Below, piece after piece: positions 13,411 through 21,172 of a DNA stretch of 33,733 bases. A model generated the notes under the pieces. The model had not been told where the DNA came from and ran no database searches. It saw nothing but the letters and a program-made list of their open reading frames with translations. The position numbers were made by a program, and so were the translations under genes. Where the stretch lies: positions 1 to 33,733 of IMG/VR virus record IMGVR_UViG_3300009762_000002. The stretch is one strand, 5' to 3'. Source of the DNA: a virus. Each line of letters opens with the position of its first letter. Positions within the stretch are counted from its first letter, which is position 1.

Positions 13411-13763
13411 TTATCAACCTTCAATAAATCTGGATTTTCGAGGGTATTCCCTAAAACTTCCGGGAGATACCCGTATTCGTTATAGTTCCATTGCTGTATA
13501 TTACACCCCCACGCCGGGTCTATTTTTACTTCAAAAGTATACTGCGCTTCACCACCAAGGCCCAAATCAATCCACGCCTTGACTATATCACTTTCAAATA
13601 TTTTCTTTCTGTTTTTATCTAATTGCCCAATAAACCTATCAAACGAAATAACCCCTAAACCGGAAGCTTTGCCATACAAAATATCAAAGATAGTGTAATA
13701 TCCTACTATCTCTGGCTTACCATATCTATATCGCCATGCCCTAAACTCTTGCGAATCACTCAT
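13407..13763 (-). CDS. YopX-like protein
   Basis: 118 residues that begin EFRAWRYRYGKPEIVGYYT and contain FDRFIGQLDKNRKKIFESDIV, which corresponds to the conserved QYTGLKDKNGKEIYEGDIV of the YopX phage family, and end LGNTLENPDLL, matching the VIGNIYENPELL tail. The function of YopX proteins is unknown; they are common accessory genes in Gram-positive phages. The usual catalytic-looking residues are not defined for the family. Confidence 0.85.
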   Translation of the reverse strand: MSDSQEFRAWRYRYGKPEIVGYYTIFDILYGKASGLGVISFDRFIGQLDKNRKKIFESDIVKAWIDLGLGGEAQYTFEVKIDPAWGCNIQQWNYNEYGYLPEVLGNTLENPDLLKVDK

Positions 13764-13831
13764 TATTACCCTTTTTAGCGTTCACACAATCCCCCTTATA
13801 TATAATACCCAATTAAGAGCACTTTTTCCCA

Positions 13832-13865
13832 CTAGCGCGCCACAGTTAATACCATGACGCGCTAG
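13832..13865. repeat. 34-base inverted repeat in a gene gap
   Basis: CTAGCGCG (13832-13839) and CGCGCTAG (13858-13865) form a perfect 8-base dyad around 18 bases, with a possible inner CA/TG pair. Neither side has a T-run, so it is not a normal terminator. It lies between the DUF2158 gene and a TATTATATATA stretch upstream of the YopX-like gene. Confidence 0.5.
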
Positions 13866-13870
13866 CTAGC

Positions 13871-14074
13871 TTAATCCTCTTCTACAAGCAAAGTATCTGC
13901 ATTAAAAATAGCTGTCCTAGGCTCGCCCACCCAAGTGCCAGCACAAGTACATTCAAACCAAGTCGCCGTAACCGTTCCTTTCTCCTTGTCAATGGCAAAA
14001 ACAGTCATACCGGGACCGCCACTAATAAGAAAAACCACATCACCAACCTCAAACTCTACAGTAATGTTTGCCAT
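13871..14074 (-). CDS. DUF2158 (YodC-like) protein
   Basis: 67 residues: FEVGDVVFLISGGPGMTVFA is the DUF2158 signature (VGDVVxLxSGGPxMTV), followed by GTVTATWFECTCAG and a closing DTLLVEED strand. Small SH3-like proteins of this family are widespread in bacteria and phages and have no established role. ATG at 14072-14074, with GGAGTAATTAAT upstream. Confidence 0.88.
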   Translation of the reverse strand: MANITVEFEVGDVVFLISGGPGMTVFAIDKEKGTVTATWFECTCAGTWVGEPRTAIFNADTLLVEED

Positions 14075-14106
14075 ATTAATTACTCCTCTCCATCAAAATC
14101 ATCGCC

Positions 14107-14355
14107 CTAATCGTCCCCATACACATCTTCACCGCCATCCGTTTCGATAGTAACCCTAATAAAATCGGGAACATCTTTATACGATTCCTCTTCGTAGGAC
14201 ATCGTGTCTTGATCTTCCTTCAATTCCCAAATCTCTACGGTAAAAACTGGATCATCATCCATAGAGAAAAAAAGAGTGGCATCTGGAATGTCGGCAAGCG
14301 CTGCCCGCAACTCCCCGACATTTCTAGCAAATCTAGCCTTTCCGATACGTTCCAC
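14107..14355 (-). CDS. 82-residue acidic hypothetical protein
   Basis: The start is a GTG at 14353-14355 preceded by GGAGGAGG at 7-base spacing and sharing a base with the upstream stop (TAGTG). After a basic first turn (MERIGKARFARNVGELRAAL), the chain is strongly acidic and ends ETDGGEDVYGDD. No family is recognised; a DNA-mimic-like acidic protein is possible. Confidence 0.68.
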   Translation of the reverse strand: MERIGKARFARNVGELRAALADIPDATLFFSMDDDPVFTVEIWELKEDQDTMSYEEESYKDVPDFIRVTIETDGGEDVYGDD

Positions 14356-14504
14356 TACTTGACCTCCTCCATCTTCGCCACTTCCTCGTCGGTATAGGAC
14401 GTGCCAGCCCTACCGCGCTTCAATTCCTTGCCGATTGCCTTAGCCCTACGCTTGGCTTCGTCGATTGTCCAGCCCTTAGACTCTGCTACCTGCTTCGTGT
14501 TCAC
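14355..14504 (-). CDS. 49-residue basic helical protein (MerR/excisionase-like)
   Basis: GTG at 14502-14504 overlaps the upstream stop as GTGA and has GGAGG upstream. The sequence MNTKQVAESKGWTIDEAKRR then AKAIGKELKRGRAG resembles a short winged-helix or MerR/excisionase recognition segment: a helix-turn-helix followed by a basic arm. This is a resemblance only; a DNA-binding role is inferred. Confidence 0.6.
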   Translation of the reverse strand: MNTKQVAESKGWTIDEAKRRAKAIGKELKRGRAGTSYTDEEVAKMEEVK

Positions 14505-14923
14505 TTCTTGCCTCCAATATCAATCCACTTATTTGCTAAGTCGCTCGCTCGCGGCTTCATCCTACGTCTAAAAGTAATCTGCCATATTGGCCCCTCCGGT
14601 TCGGAGCCATTCATAGACCATACTCGCTTAAGCTCTAAAACAGGAAGCCCATTGTCAAAACAAACCGAAAGCGCGCGGAATCCTTCTCCATAAGAACCAA
14701 TAAAATCGACCGTGGGTTCAGGATACGCATGTCCCGGCCCACCCTCGCATGATTGACACGTTTCTATATTGTTTTCCCGGAGAATGTTAACAGCCCGCTT
14801 AATACCATAATCAAATGGGCCATCCTTACTTTTATAATCGGGCTCATGCGGTTCCGGTTCCTCTTGATCCGATTTATTATCAGCGAATAGTTTCTTGCGC
14901 TCTTCGATATAGTCTTGTTTCAC
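14501..14923 (-). CDS. 140-residue conserved phage protein
   Basis: A charged N-terminus (about 1-35) precedes a compact domain with IETCQSCEGGPGHAYPEPTV, FIGSYGEGFRALSVC and LKRVWSMNGSEPEGPIWQIT. The CQSCEGGxGHAYPEP motif recurs in unannotated phage proteins. A CxxC pair plus a His may bind a metal. Function is unknown. Confidence 0.78.
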   Translation of the reverse strand: MKQDYIEERKKLFADNKSDQEEPEPHEPDYKSKDGPFDYGIKRAVNILRENNIETCQSCEGGPGHAYPEPTVDFIGSYGEGFRALSVCFDNGLPVLELKRVWSMNGSEPEGPIWQITFRRRMKPRASDLANKWIDIGGKK

Positions 14924-14928
14924 TCTGG

Positions 14929-15174
14929 CTACTTTCCATCGGGGCGCTTATCGAGCCCCTTCTCTGCAAGAATTGCCGCTAAGTCGTCTACATGCAAACA
15001 ATCACATAGACAAGCCACACGCTCGAATGGAACCTCTTCCAAGCTTCCATTGCAATAATCACCTCCGGCGACTGCATTGGCTAACTCTCCGAAACCTACT
15101 ACCTGCCCGGCATCCCAGTCTAGTTGTACGATCTTGTCCCCGTTCTTGGCCTCGCGCCCATTACGATAATGCAC
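14929..15174 (-). CDS. 81-residue conserved phage protein
   Basis: Starts MHYRNGREAKNGDKIVQLDW and continues AVAGGDYCNGSLEEVPF, CLCDCLHVDDLAAIL. The YRNGREAKNGDKIV opening followed by a DYCNG turn is a pattern I recognise from small uncharacterised phage proteins. The cysteines (C-x11-C-x1-C) could bind a metal. It overlaps the upstream gene by 14 bases. Confidence 0.75.
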   Translation of the reverse strand: MHYRNGREAKNGDKIVQLDWDAGQVVGFGELANAVAGGDYCNGSLEEVPFERVACLCDCLHVDDLAAILAEKGLDKRPDGK

Positions 15175-15346
15175 TTCCTTCTCCTTTGGCTTCCGCCACT
15201 GCTTTCTTATACTCAGCCTTGAAAATCTTCAAGGACTCTTTACCGTATTGTTTCCTATACTGCTTTTCGATAAACCTTCGCTCATGCCGATTAGGATTGT
15301 AGGGGATAGGTGCATCCGGTGTATCGTTCGCTGTCTTTTCGTCCAT
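15161..15346 (-). CDS. 61-residue basic protein
   Basis: ATG at 15344-15346 with GAGGTAACGA upstream. After a Pro/Asp-rich start comes NPNRHERRFIEKQYRKQYGK, a strongly basic Arg/Tyr segment that could bind nucleic acid, then a helix rich in Lys and Ala. Proteins opening NPxxRHERR are common in phages, sometimes as a C-terminal tail of other genes. Function is unknown. Confidence 0.65.
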   Translation of the reverse strand: MDEKTANDTPDAPIPYNPNRHERRFIEKQYRKQYGKESLKIFKAEYKKAVAEAKGEGSALS

Positions 15347-15354
15347 TCGTTACC

Positions 15355-15576
15355 TCAATCTTTTGGCAAGTGATAATCGTTTTCTAAATCACCTAGTTCA
15401 TTTCGTATCGTTTCTATAGCCTCGTCAATCGTCTTGAATGTATGCCCATATTTTAGATACCTTCGCAATACTTCCTTTATTTCAGCGAGCGCCAAAGAAT
15501 ACCCTAGCGCATGGGAATAAAGTTCCATCGTTTCGTTATCGTAGGCATAAAATACGGCTATCGGCTTATCATCCAT
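15355..15576 (-). CDS. 73-residue hypothetical protein
   Basis: ATG shares a base with the RNA ligase stop (TAATG), so it is co-translated with the ligase. It is acidic and helical in the middle (ALAEIKEVLRRYLKYGHTFK) after a strand (KPIAVFYAYDNETMELYSH). No motif is recognised. Being the ligase's direct partner, it may share its function, but this is positional inference. Confidence 0.68.
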   Translation of the reverse strand: MDDKPIAVFYAYDNETMELYSHALGYSLALAEIKEVLRRYLKYGHTFKTIDEAIETIRNELGDLENDYHLPKD

Positions 15577-16658
15577 TATATTAACCCGTCGTAATCACAA
15601 GAATTAAACTTAGCCCACGTTTCCTTTTCTTTCCCGTCGTACCATGTGAAGCAATACTTTCGCATTTTCTCATGCACCGTTGACATAACCCACAATGCAA
15701 AATCCTTTCTTCCGTCCATCTTTTTGCTTGTAACGGTTACTAATGTCTTATTTAGATAATCAAGCGACTCAATATAGCGAGCGCGGATTTTATCAAAATG
15801 ATCCTTGTACTCAGGGAAGTAATCGACAAACTCCGAATCATTTCCCGAGCGTATAAGCTCCAACACTCTATCCGGGTTTACGCTTCCGTTATTCTTAATA
15901 TGATGCGCTTGCAAGTAGGCTAAAGATTTAACCTTAACCCGATTCCATTTACTATCGACTACTACATACCCCTCGCGATCAAACGGAAGCTCGGCTGTCG
16001 TTTTTACCATATCTTCCCATGACGCAAAATCATACTTGCACGGTTTCCGTATTCCAATATCCTCATCAAACTCTAGCCCGGTTAAATTATCCCTCGCGCC
16101 GATATGATATATTCCAGTCTCTTTGTACGGTACAACCACGCGATTCCATGGCGAAACAAGCTCGAAAATCCATGTAGTATTAGCCCTTAGTTTATTATAA
16201 TCCAGGCCCGAATTACTAGCCGCAAGAGTAAATAAATCGTAGTACGTTTCTAGCCCAACTTGCGGAATCTGCGACCCGGCATTATGGGAATCGATTACGC
16301 CATTAGTGGATATATGCCAAGCCCCGTCATCGAACCATACCTTTATTATAGACCCGTCAATTTTCTCTTGAATCCTCGCCGTATTCCAATCTACTGAATG
16401 CGCGTTAGGTTCATTGTAGTTGAAAAACTTATCGAAGGCATGACACACTGTTATTGGATCGCCAGATTCGCAATCCCTTAGAATAATACCGCGACAGACT
16501 TGCACTATCGGAAGTTTGAAATCTGAGTCAATTTGATTATAACTAAACAAAGTATATGGCCCATCATCTTTTATAGATATACAATAAGGCTTAGCTGAAA
16601 GCTCGGCCCGCCATTCCTTGTTATTGCGTATGTAGTCTACCAAAATGTTCAATGCCAT
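15576..16658 (-). CDS. T4 Rnl1-like RNA ligase
   Basis: 360 residues with the nucleotidyltransferase motifs in order: an upstream CRGIIL (residues 55-60) with the FDKFFNYNE segment after it, motif I EKIDGSIIKV with the adenylated lysine K99, motif III WIFELV (163-168), motif IV DREGYVV (227-233) and motif V VKVKS (241-245), then a helical C-terminal domain of about 110 residues. The enzyme joins 5'-phosphate to 3'-hydroxyl RNA ends using ATP; T4 Rnl1 repairs tRNA cut by host anticodon nucleases. It begins 23 bases downstream of the terminator of a tRNA-like RNA gene, which makes that RNA or a host tRNA a candidate substrate. ATG 16656-16658 has GGGGG upstream. Confidence 0.92.
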   Translation of the reverse strand: MALNILVDYIRNNKEWRAELSAKPYCISIKDDGPYTLFSYNQIDSDFKLPIVQVCRGIILRDCESGDPITVCHAFDKFFNYNEPNAHSVDWNTARIQEKIDGSIIKVWFDDGAWHISTNGVIDSHNAGSQIPQVGLETYYDLFTLAASNSGLDYNKLRANTTWIFELVSPWNRVVVPYKETGIYHIGARDNLTGLEFDEDIGIRKPCKYDFASWEDMVKTTAELPFDREGYVVVDSKWNRVKVKSLAYLQAHHIKNNGSVNPDRVLELIRSGNDSEFVDYFPEYKDHFDKIRARYIESLDYLNKTLVTVTSKKMDGRKDFALWVMSTVHEKMRKYCFTWYDGKEKETWAKFNSCDYDGLI

Positions 16659-16680
16659 ACAGCCCCCTAAATCAAGTTAA

Positions 16681-16704
16681 TAAAATAGCCGAACTTCGGT
16701 CGGC
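16681..16704 (-). terminator. terminator of the 273-base RNA
   Basis: On the minus strand GCCGA and TCGGC pair around 7 bases and are followed by TATTTTA. The stem is short (possibly extended by one mismatch and one pair), so efficiency may be moderate. It separates the RNA gene from the RNA ligase gene. Confidence 0.6.
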
Positions 16705-16954
16705 CTCCTAGTGTCTTTCCACCGTCGTGCTAGTCCCGCGACTTAACTCCCTAGCGCGATTGCTATCCGGCAATTGGTACCTACTAGGCTAGGCGCACGT
16801 CTTATTGACGCCCTAACGGCAGAATCCTAGATAACTACCGATGGAGGTGATGGGAATTGAACCCACTAGTCCACGAGTGAACCGTCAATAGCTAGGCAAG
16901 CAGATGCGGCCAGTTGTGTATAGGCCGTATTCGTCTTACTTTAGCATCGCCTCC
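16682..16954 (-). ncRNA. structured RNA with tRNA-like T-arm
   Basis: About 273 bases without a coding frame, between a consensus promoter and a terminator. The expected transcription start falls on GGAGGCG at 16954. The first 113 bases close like a tRNA: 5' GGAGGCG pairs with 3' CACCTCC (six of seven), followed by A, and just before this is a canonical T-arm, GTGGG-TTCAATT-CCCAT. A class-II-like variable hairpin (GTTCA-CTCG-TGGAC) precedes the T-arm. The usual D-arm and 7-base anticodon loop are not found; instead GATG/CATC and CGGCC/GGCCG pair around an 11-base loop. The remaining 150 bases hold more hairpins (CGGTAG/CTGCCG, ATTGC/GCAAT, GCTAG/CTAGC). It matches no tRNA, tmRNA or RNase P pattern I know. 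Confidence 0.7.
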
Positions 16955-16960
16955 GAAAGA

Positions 16961-16990
16961 AATATATCATACCTTCCCGTTCTTTGTCAA
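16961..16990 (-). promoter_or_regulatory. promoter TTGACA-N18-TATATT of the tRNA-like RNA
   Basis: Minus-strand TTGACA at 16985-16990 and TATATT at 16961-16966, 18 bases apart, with TGA before the -10 (extended). The -35 lies within the last codons of ruvC and the -10 directly after its stop. The predicted start is base 16954, the first G of GGAGGCG. Confidence 0.8.
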
Positions 16991-17518
16991 GAGGGTATTA
17001 AACACTATGCCTTTCTTATCCATTTCTAGCCTTAGCCTTTCGGTGGGTTCTGTCGGTAAAATATTGTTAGCCGCAATCATCGCGCACGAATAGTAAATCA
17101 TCCAAGCATCGGCAGAATCGGTAGAATCAAAGCCTTGCCCAAACTTTTTATACACTAAATCAATATAATCAGCCCGTTCCTTTTTGGTCGCCTTCTTGCC
17201 GGATATTCCCGTGATATATTTCCAGGTCGAAATACCCACTTCAATAACCGGTTTATTTTCGGCAGAAAATGCGGCACGCGCGAGACCCCCTACTTCTGCT
17301 TGCACTGTAACCGATTGCGAATGCCGGCTAAAGGCATAGTCCTCGATTAAAAGCGCATCGTAATACTTTGCTTGCTCCTCAAATCTTCGCAAAAATAAAC
17401 CAAGAACTTGAATGCGGTCGCCTTTCTCTTGTATCGAAAAAGATGAATCGTTACCGAAATCACGCGAGCCATAAAAGCCACAAGAGCGTAGAGATGGGTC
17501 AATAGAAATGATATTCAA
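16967..17518 (-). CDS. ruvC: RuvC-like Holliday junction resolvase
   Basis: 183 residues with an RNase H-like fold: the first catalytic aspartate in NIISIDPSLRSCGF (D7), the second acidic residue in ALLIEDYAFSRHS (E59), and the C-terminal pair in DSTDSADAWMIYY (around D134-D137). The residue order and length fit RuvC-type resolvases used by phages to resolve branched replication and packaging intermediates. The start is TTG at 17516-17518 with AGGAG at 5-base spacing; a strong promoter (17560-17588) sits in the gap before it. Its last codons contain the -35 of the RNA gene that follows. Confidence 0.88.
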   Translation of the reverse strand: MNIISIDPSLRSCGFYGSRDFGNDSSFSIQEKGDRIQVLGLFLRRFEEQAKYYDALLIEDYAFSRHSQSVTVQAEVGGLARAAFSAENKPVIEVGISTWKYITGISGKKATKKERADYIDLVYKKFGQGFDSTDSADAWMIYYSCAMIAANNILPTEPTERLRLEMDKKGIVFNTLLTKNGKV

Positions 17519-17559
17519 TTAGACTCCTTTTTGTACCTAAAACCGTTTGCCAACTCCCA

Positions 17560-17588
17560 ACTATAACACATTATTAAAATCATTTCAA
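17560..17588 (-). promoter_or_regulatory. promoter TTGAAA-N17-TATAGT of ruvC
   Basis: Minus-strand TTGAAA at 17583-17588 and TATAGT at 17560-17565 with 17-base spacing and TGT before the -10 (extended). The -35 overlaps the dnaB stop region. It drives ruvC independently of the replication operon. Confidence 0.75.
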
Positions 17589-18883
17589 GTGGGCGATTGC
17601 ACGTCTTCAAACTTCGTTATCGTCGTCAAATAGTTTATCTTTGTCAATCCTACTGGACCATTGCGTTGTTTTGCGCATATCAGTTCCATTTCGACAATTT
17701 CGGCGTTTAATTCGGGAGGCTTCGGACGATGAAGGAAAAATATTATATCTCCGTCTTGCTCTAGCGCCCCTGACTCGCGCAAGTCTGCGAGATTAGGCTG
17801 TTTCCCTTCGGCGTCTCTTTTTAATTGCGAAAGCGCTACGACAGGAATATGAAAGTCTCTCGCGAATGCTTTTAGCTCTCTAGATATGTATGATACTTGC
17901 TCCCATCGAGGAAGTTTAGGCTGTTCAGCATCCATAAGCGTCAAATAGTCAATAAAAATAATCTTGACGCCTTTTTCGTAAATCAATTTCCTCGCCGACG
18001 CCTTAAATGAACTTAGCTTGATATTTGACATATCGTTAATATAAAGAGGTGCAGACTCAATTGATGCGCATGCCGTCATAATGTTAGTCATCATTGATGG
18101 AGTAATATGTCCTAGCTTTATGCGTCTAGTCGATATCCTTGACCTCATTGCAATCTCGCGTAGATTCATGGCCCCCTCGCCCATCTCGCATGAAAATATA
18201 GCGGTTGGTATTCCTTGATCTACAGCCAACGAATCAGCGCATGTTAGCATCAATGCCGTCTTACCAAGGCTAGGGCGAGCGGCTAAAATAATAAAATCAT
18301 CCGGTTCATATCCCGAAGTCATATCATCTATGCTTTTTAATCCAGTAGGTAACCCACTCAATGCCCCTGGATGCTCTACCCATTGTTTCATTTTGGCAAT
18401 CGACTGAGGGATAACTTCGCCCATCGTTTTATAATCACACTGAGCCGTGCTTGTAGCTATATCGCTAGCGCTCTTGCTCACATCCAGCGCAATAGATGAC
18501 GGATCATTAGTCGTATCCTTCAAACTCACAAGCGATTCATGAAGCTTTTTATACATCGACCTTCGCATTGAATGTTTTTTAACTATATCGGCATAAAATG
18601 AAACATTGGCCGAGGACACTGTATTGCTTGTTAGACTAGCAATGTATGCCGGTGAAATATCTAGCCCTTTATTCCTCACCTCGTCGTTAATGGTTACAAT
18701 ATCAACCGGCTTTTTATCATGCGACAGAAAAAGAATAACCCCCCATATCAAAACATTATACTGGGTATAAAAGTCTTCTGGCTTCAAAGTTTCGCGCAAT
18801 ACTTCGATACAGCTATTGTCTAGGATGGATGAGCCTAAAACTGAAAGCTCGGCATCGCTATCGTAAAAGGTGGGCTTATTCAT
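17585..18883 (-). CDS. dnaB: replicative DNA helicase, DnaB type
   Basis: 432 residues. The N-terminal domain (about 1-115) has the DnaB pattern DAELSVLGSSILD and PVDIVTINDEV. The C-terminal RecA-like motor has Walker A ARPSLGKTA (202-210), EMGEGAMNLREIAMRS, Walker B IIFIDYLTLM and the DnaB motif ALSQLKRDAEGKQPNLADLR, followed by ESGALEQDGDIIFFLHR. It unwinds DNA 5'-3' at the replication fork as a hexamer and is loaded by the DnaC-like protein encoded at 22267-23019. Its length matches family members. The start overlaps the upstream stop by 8 bases. Confidence 0.95.
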   Translation of the reverse strand: MNKPTFYDSDAELSVLGSSILDNSCIEVLRETLKPEDFYTQYNVLIWGVILFLSHDKKPVDIVTINDEVRNKGLDISPAYIASLTSNTVSSANVSFYADIVKKHSMRRSMYKKLHESLVSLKDTTNDPSSIALDVSKSASDIATSTAQCDYKTMGEVIPQSIAKMKQWVEHPGALSGLPTGLKSIDDMTSGYEPDDFIILAARPSLGKTALMLTCADSLAVDQGIPTAIFSCEMGEGAMNLREIAMRSRISTRRIKLGHITPSMMTNIMTACASIESAPLYINDMSNIKLSSFKASARKLIYEKGVKIIFIDYLTLMDAEQPKLPRWEQVSYISRELKAFARDFHIPVVALSQLKRDAEGKQPNLADLRESGALEQDGDIIFFLHRPKPPELNAEIVEMELICAKQRNGPVGLTKINYLTTITKFEDVQSPT

Positions 18884-21134
18884 TCACGGCCTTACTAAAA
18901 AGATCATTATTGTTTTGCTTTAGCTCAAACTCTGCCTTATCTAAGTTGTCAACCATCTGCTTAAAATACTCGGGTTTCAATTCTCCAAGAATAGCATATC
19001 TGCCATCAATAATGGCTTTGTACCCCTCCGATCCAATTCCGCCAAACGGAGAATAAACCTTTTCACCCTTGTTTGAATAAAGTCTAACAATGATATCAAT
19101 AACATCCAATTGGAGTGGGCAAACATGGCGCTCGTCTTCATCATATTTAATCGTGTTGAGAGTATAAGTCTCTCTGACATGGGAAAGAATGCCCGATGCT
19201 ATGTCTATCCATTCATCGCGAGTTACGTCCGATCCGTCAAAGTCGCCATTCTTAATTCTTTGTTCTGGTTCTCCCGGCTTACGAAATATCTCAACATAAT
19301 CCAGAAGCGCTGGCCGAGACCATGACGAATCTTTCTCAAATTGTGTAAATGTGAGCCCCTTAGAATGTGTGCGGATACTCTGTGCTTGCGGATTCTTGGG
19401 AATTACAAACTCGCCATGATAAACGAATCCGGCCTTTGAAAAGTGCTCGATGATATCTCCCCGAAAATCCTTAACCCCGATATAGCCATCCTTGTTTAGC
19501 AGTGCCGGGACTTGCATACAATGGACAGCGCAAAGACGACCTGTCTTTATAACCCGGAATAATTCAGGGATAAGGAACATAAAATGAGTCCAGAACTCCT
19601 CGTCATTAAGTGAGTTCCCCATATCGCGCATCGAAGGAGAATATGTGTAAAGAGAAAAAAATGGCGGAGAAAAAATAGATAAGTCTACCGACTCATCATC
19701 AAGTGTCTTAATCGTCTCGCAAGAATCGCCTTCCATTGCCGTATAGTGCTCGCCCTTAACTGTATTCACTTCCATTTTATCCTCATACCTCATTGTCCCT
19801 GTTTGGATTTCGTCTTTCGTAAAATCAGACATTTCTTTAACGACACCATCTATTAACTCTGCATTTTCTTTTTCCTTGCGCATAACATTAGCTAATATCC
19901 CCTGCTCCGCATTCGATAAAACTATCTTTACATTCACTGGATACTTTTGCCCGAATCGATATTCTCTTCGTATGAGCTGATAATAAAGCTCGAATGAATC
20001 ATTAAGGCCCACCATTGCCATATTGTGAGCATTTTGGAAATTCATTCCGAACCCGGCGATCTTTCCTTTTGTGTCAAGCACCTTTATTTTGCCATGCTTA
20101 AAATTATTCATTGACTCAATTTTGAACTCTATCGAATCCTTTCCGCAAACATTAACTGCGCCGTCTATTTTTTTTGCAATTAAATTGGCCTCATCGTCTA
20201 ACCCCGCCCATATAATCCATTGATCCGAAGACGCATTAACGATAGGCGCTATCGCATTAACTCGGCTCTCGATTGTCTTTCTTCGTTCATCAATACGCCC
20301 TGTTAGTCCTTTTACTTTATCGACTGGGAATAATTCGCCATCAGGGATAAACTCAGCATCGGTATAAATCGCATCAATACTAAGCGGTGGAAGCTCGAAC
20401 CCTTCATCTGAGAATCCGATATCAGATGGATGCCTAATAAAAACGCACCATGAGGCCATCCAACGATAAAAGTCTGACTTGGCATGTCCCTTAAGTCGCC
20501 ACCCCGATCCTTTAGCAGAATCATTGACAAAAAACTTTGACAGCATTTCGCTAGCAGACATGATACCAAGAAACTCGACCTGATTAGACATTTCTGAAAT
20601 GTCATTCGGCGATGGCGTGGCCGTGCATGAAAGACGAAAAGGAACATCATGAAACATAGCGAGAATGCGATTTTTAGTTCTTCCGTTTTCGGACTTAAGA
20701 ATAGATGACTCATCAAGTACAACTGCGCCGAATTGTGACGCATCAAAATGATCTAGACGCTCGTAATTAGTTATGAACAATCCTTGCGGGTCATCGGTAC
20801 ATTGGCCTTGATCGGTTACATATTTAATAGATATATCTATCTCTTCGGCTTCGCCTATGGTCTGTTCGGCGATAGATAGTGGGCAAACAATAATACCTCG
20901 TGTTCCATTGTGAGCGCAAATTATTCTAAGCCATTCGACCTGTTGCTTAGATTTTCCTAATCCGCAGTCCTCAAACAGTGCGGCCCGCCCCTTGCGTACT
21001 GCCCACTTTACTATTGCCGCCTCATATGCCCATTTGCCTTCGCGTAACATTGGGTGAATCGATTCAAGTGGGTAATCAAATCCACAATCATAATCTATTT
21101 CTGTTTTCTTTTTTAGAAACTCCCCGTAATCCAC
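18876..21134 (-). CDS. SNF2-type helicase fused to DNA methyltransferase
   Basis: 752 residues, two enzymes in one chain. Residues 1-460 are an SNF2-like ATPase: FEDCGLGKSKQQ (Walker A, K61), VVLDESS (138-144, motif II), TATPSPND (171-178, motif III), GFGMNFQNAH (361-370, motif V) and YYQLIRREYRFGQ (384-396, motif VI). Residues 460-752 are an amino-methyltransferase: catalytic SPPF (489-492) and a SAM-binding FGGIGSEG loop (697-704), with the loop after the catalytic motif, as in beta-class enzymes. The fusion may couple translocation to methylation or antirestriction. Such helicase/methylase fusions occur in other phages. The GTG start (21132-21134) has GGAGGG just upstream. Confidence 0.88.
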   Translation of the reverse strand: MDYGEFLKKKTEIDYDCGFDYPLESIHPMLREGKWAYEAAIVKWAVRKGRAALFEDCGLGKSKQQVEWLRIICAHNGTRGIIVCPLSIAEQTIGEAEEIDISIKYVTDQGQCTDDPQGLFITNYERLDHFDASQFGAVVLDESSILKSENGRTKNRILAMFHDVPFRLSCTATPSPNDISEMSNQVEFLGIMSASEMLSKFFVNDSAKGSGWRLKGHAKSDFYRWMASWCVFIRHPSDIGFSDEGFELPPLSIDAIYTDAEFIPDGELFPVDKVKGLTGRIDERRKTIESRVNAIAPIVNASSDQWIIWAGLDDEANLIAKKIDGAVNVCGKDSIEFKIESMNNFKHGKIKVLDTKGKIAGFGMNFQNAHNMAMVGLNDSFELYYQLIRREYRFGQKYPVNVKIVLSNAEQGILANVMRKEKENAELIDGVVKEMSDFTKDEIQTGTMRYEDKMEVNTVKGEHYTAMEGDSCETIKTLDDESVDLSIFSPPFFSLYTYSPSMRDMGNSLNDEEFWTHFMFLIPELFRVIKTGRLCAVHCMQVPALLNKDGYIGVKDFRGDIIEHFSKAGFVYHGEFVIPKNPQAQSIRTHSKGLTFTQFEKDSSWSRPALLDYVEIFRKPGEPEQRIKNGDFDGSDVTRDEWIDIASGILSHVRETYTLNTIKYDEDERHVCPLQLDVIDIIVRLYSNKGEKVYSPFGGIGSEGYKAIIDGRYAILGELKPEYFKQMVDNLDKAEFELKQNNNDLFSKAVNE

Positions 21135-21148
21135 TTGCCCTCCCTTTA

Positions 21149-21172
21149 CAAAAATAGCGGGCTTTCACCGCC
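21149..21172 (-). terminator. weak terminator of the large RNA
   Basis: Minus strand: GCGG-TGAAAGC-CCGC (with an outer AG/CT pair if one base bulges) followed by TATTTTTG. The stem is short, so part of the transcription probably reads on into the helicase/methylase gene, which has no promoter of its own. Confidence 0.5.

Noticed and set aside
16842-16954. Canonical tRNA gene
   Set aside because: The acceptor and T-arm fit, but at 113 bases it is too long even for a class II tRNA, has a C-A mismatch in the acceptor stem, and shows no D-arm GG or 7-base anticodon loop. I therefore call it tRNA-like.
16682-16954. tmRNA or RNase P RNA
   Set aside because: No tag-peptide frame with resume codon and no tmRNA 5' sequence follow the GGAGGCG start, and the conserved RNase P segments were not found.
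20312-20746. Minus-strand 144-codon frame inside the helicase/methylase gene
   Set aside because: It overlaps the well-supported 752-residue protein in another frame and has no start context.
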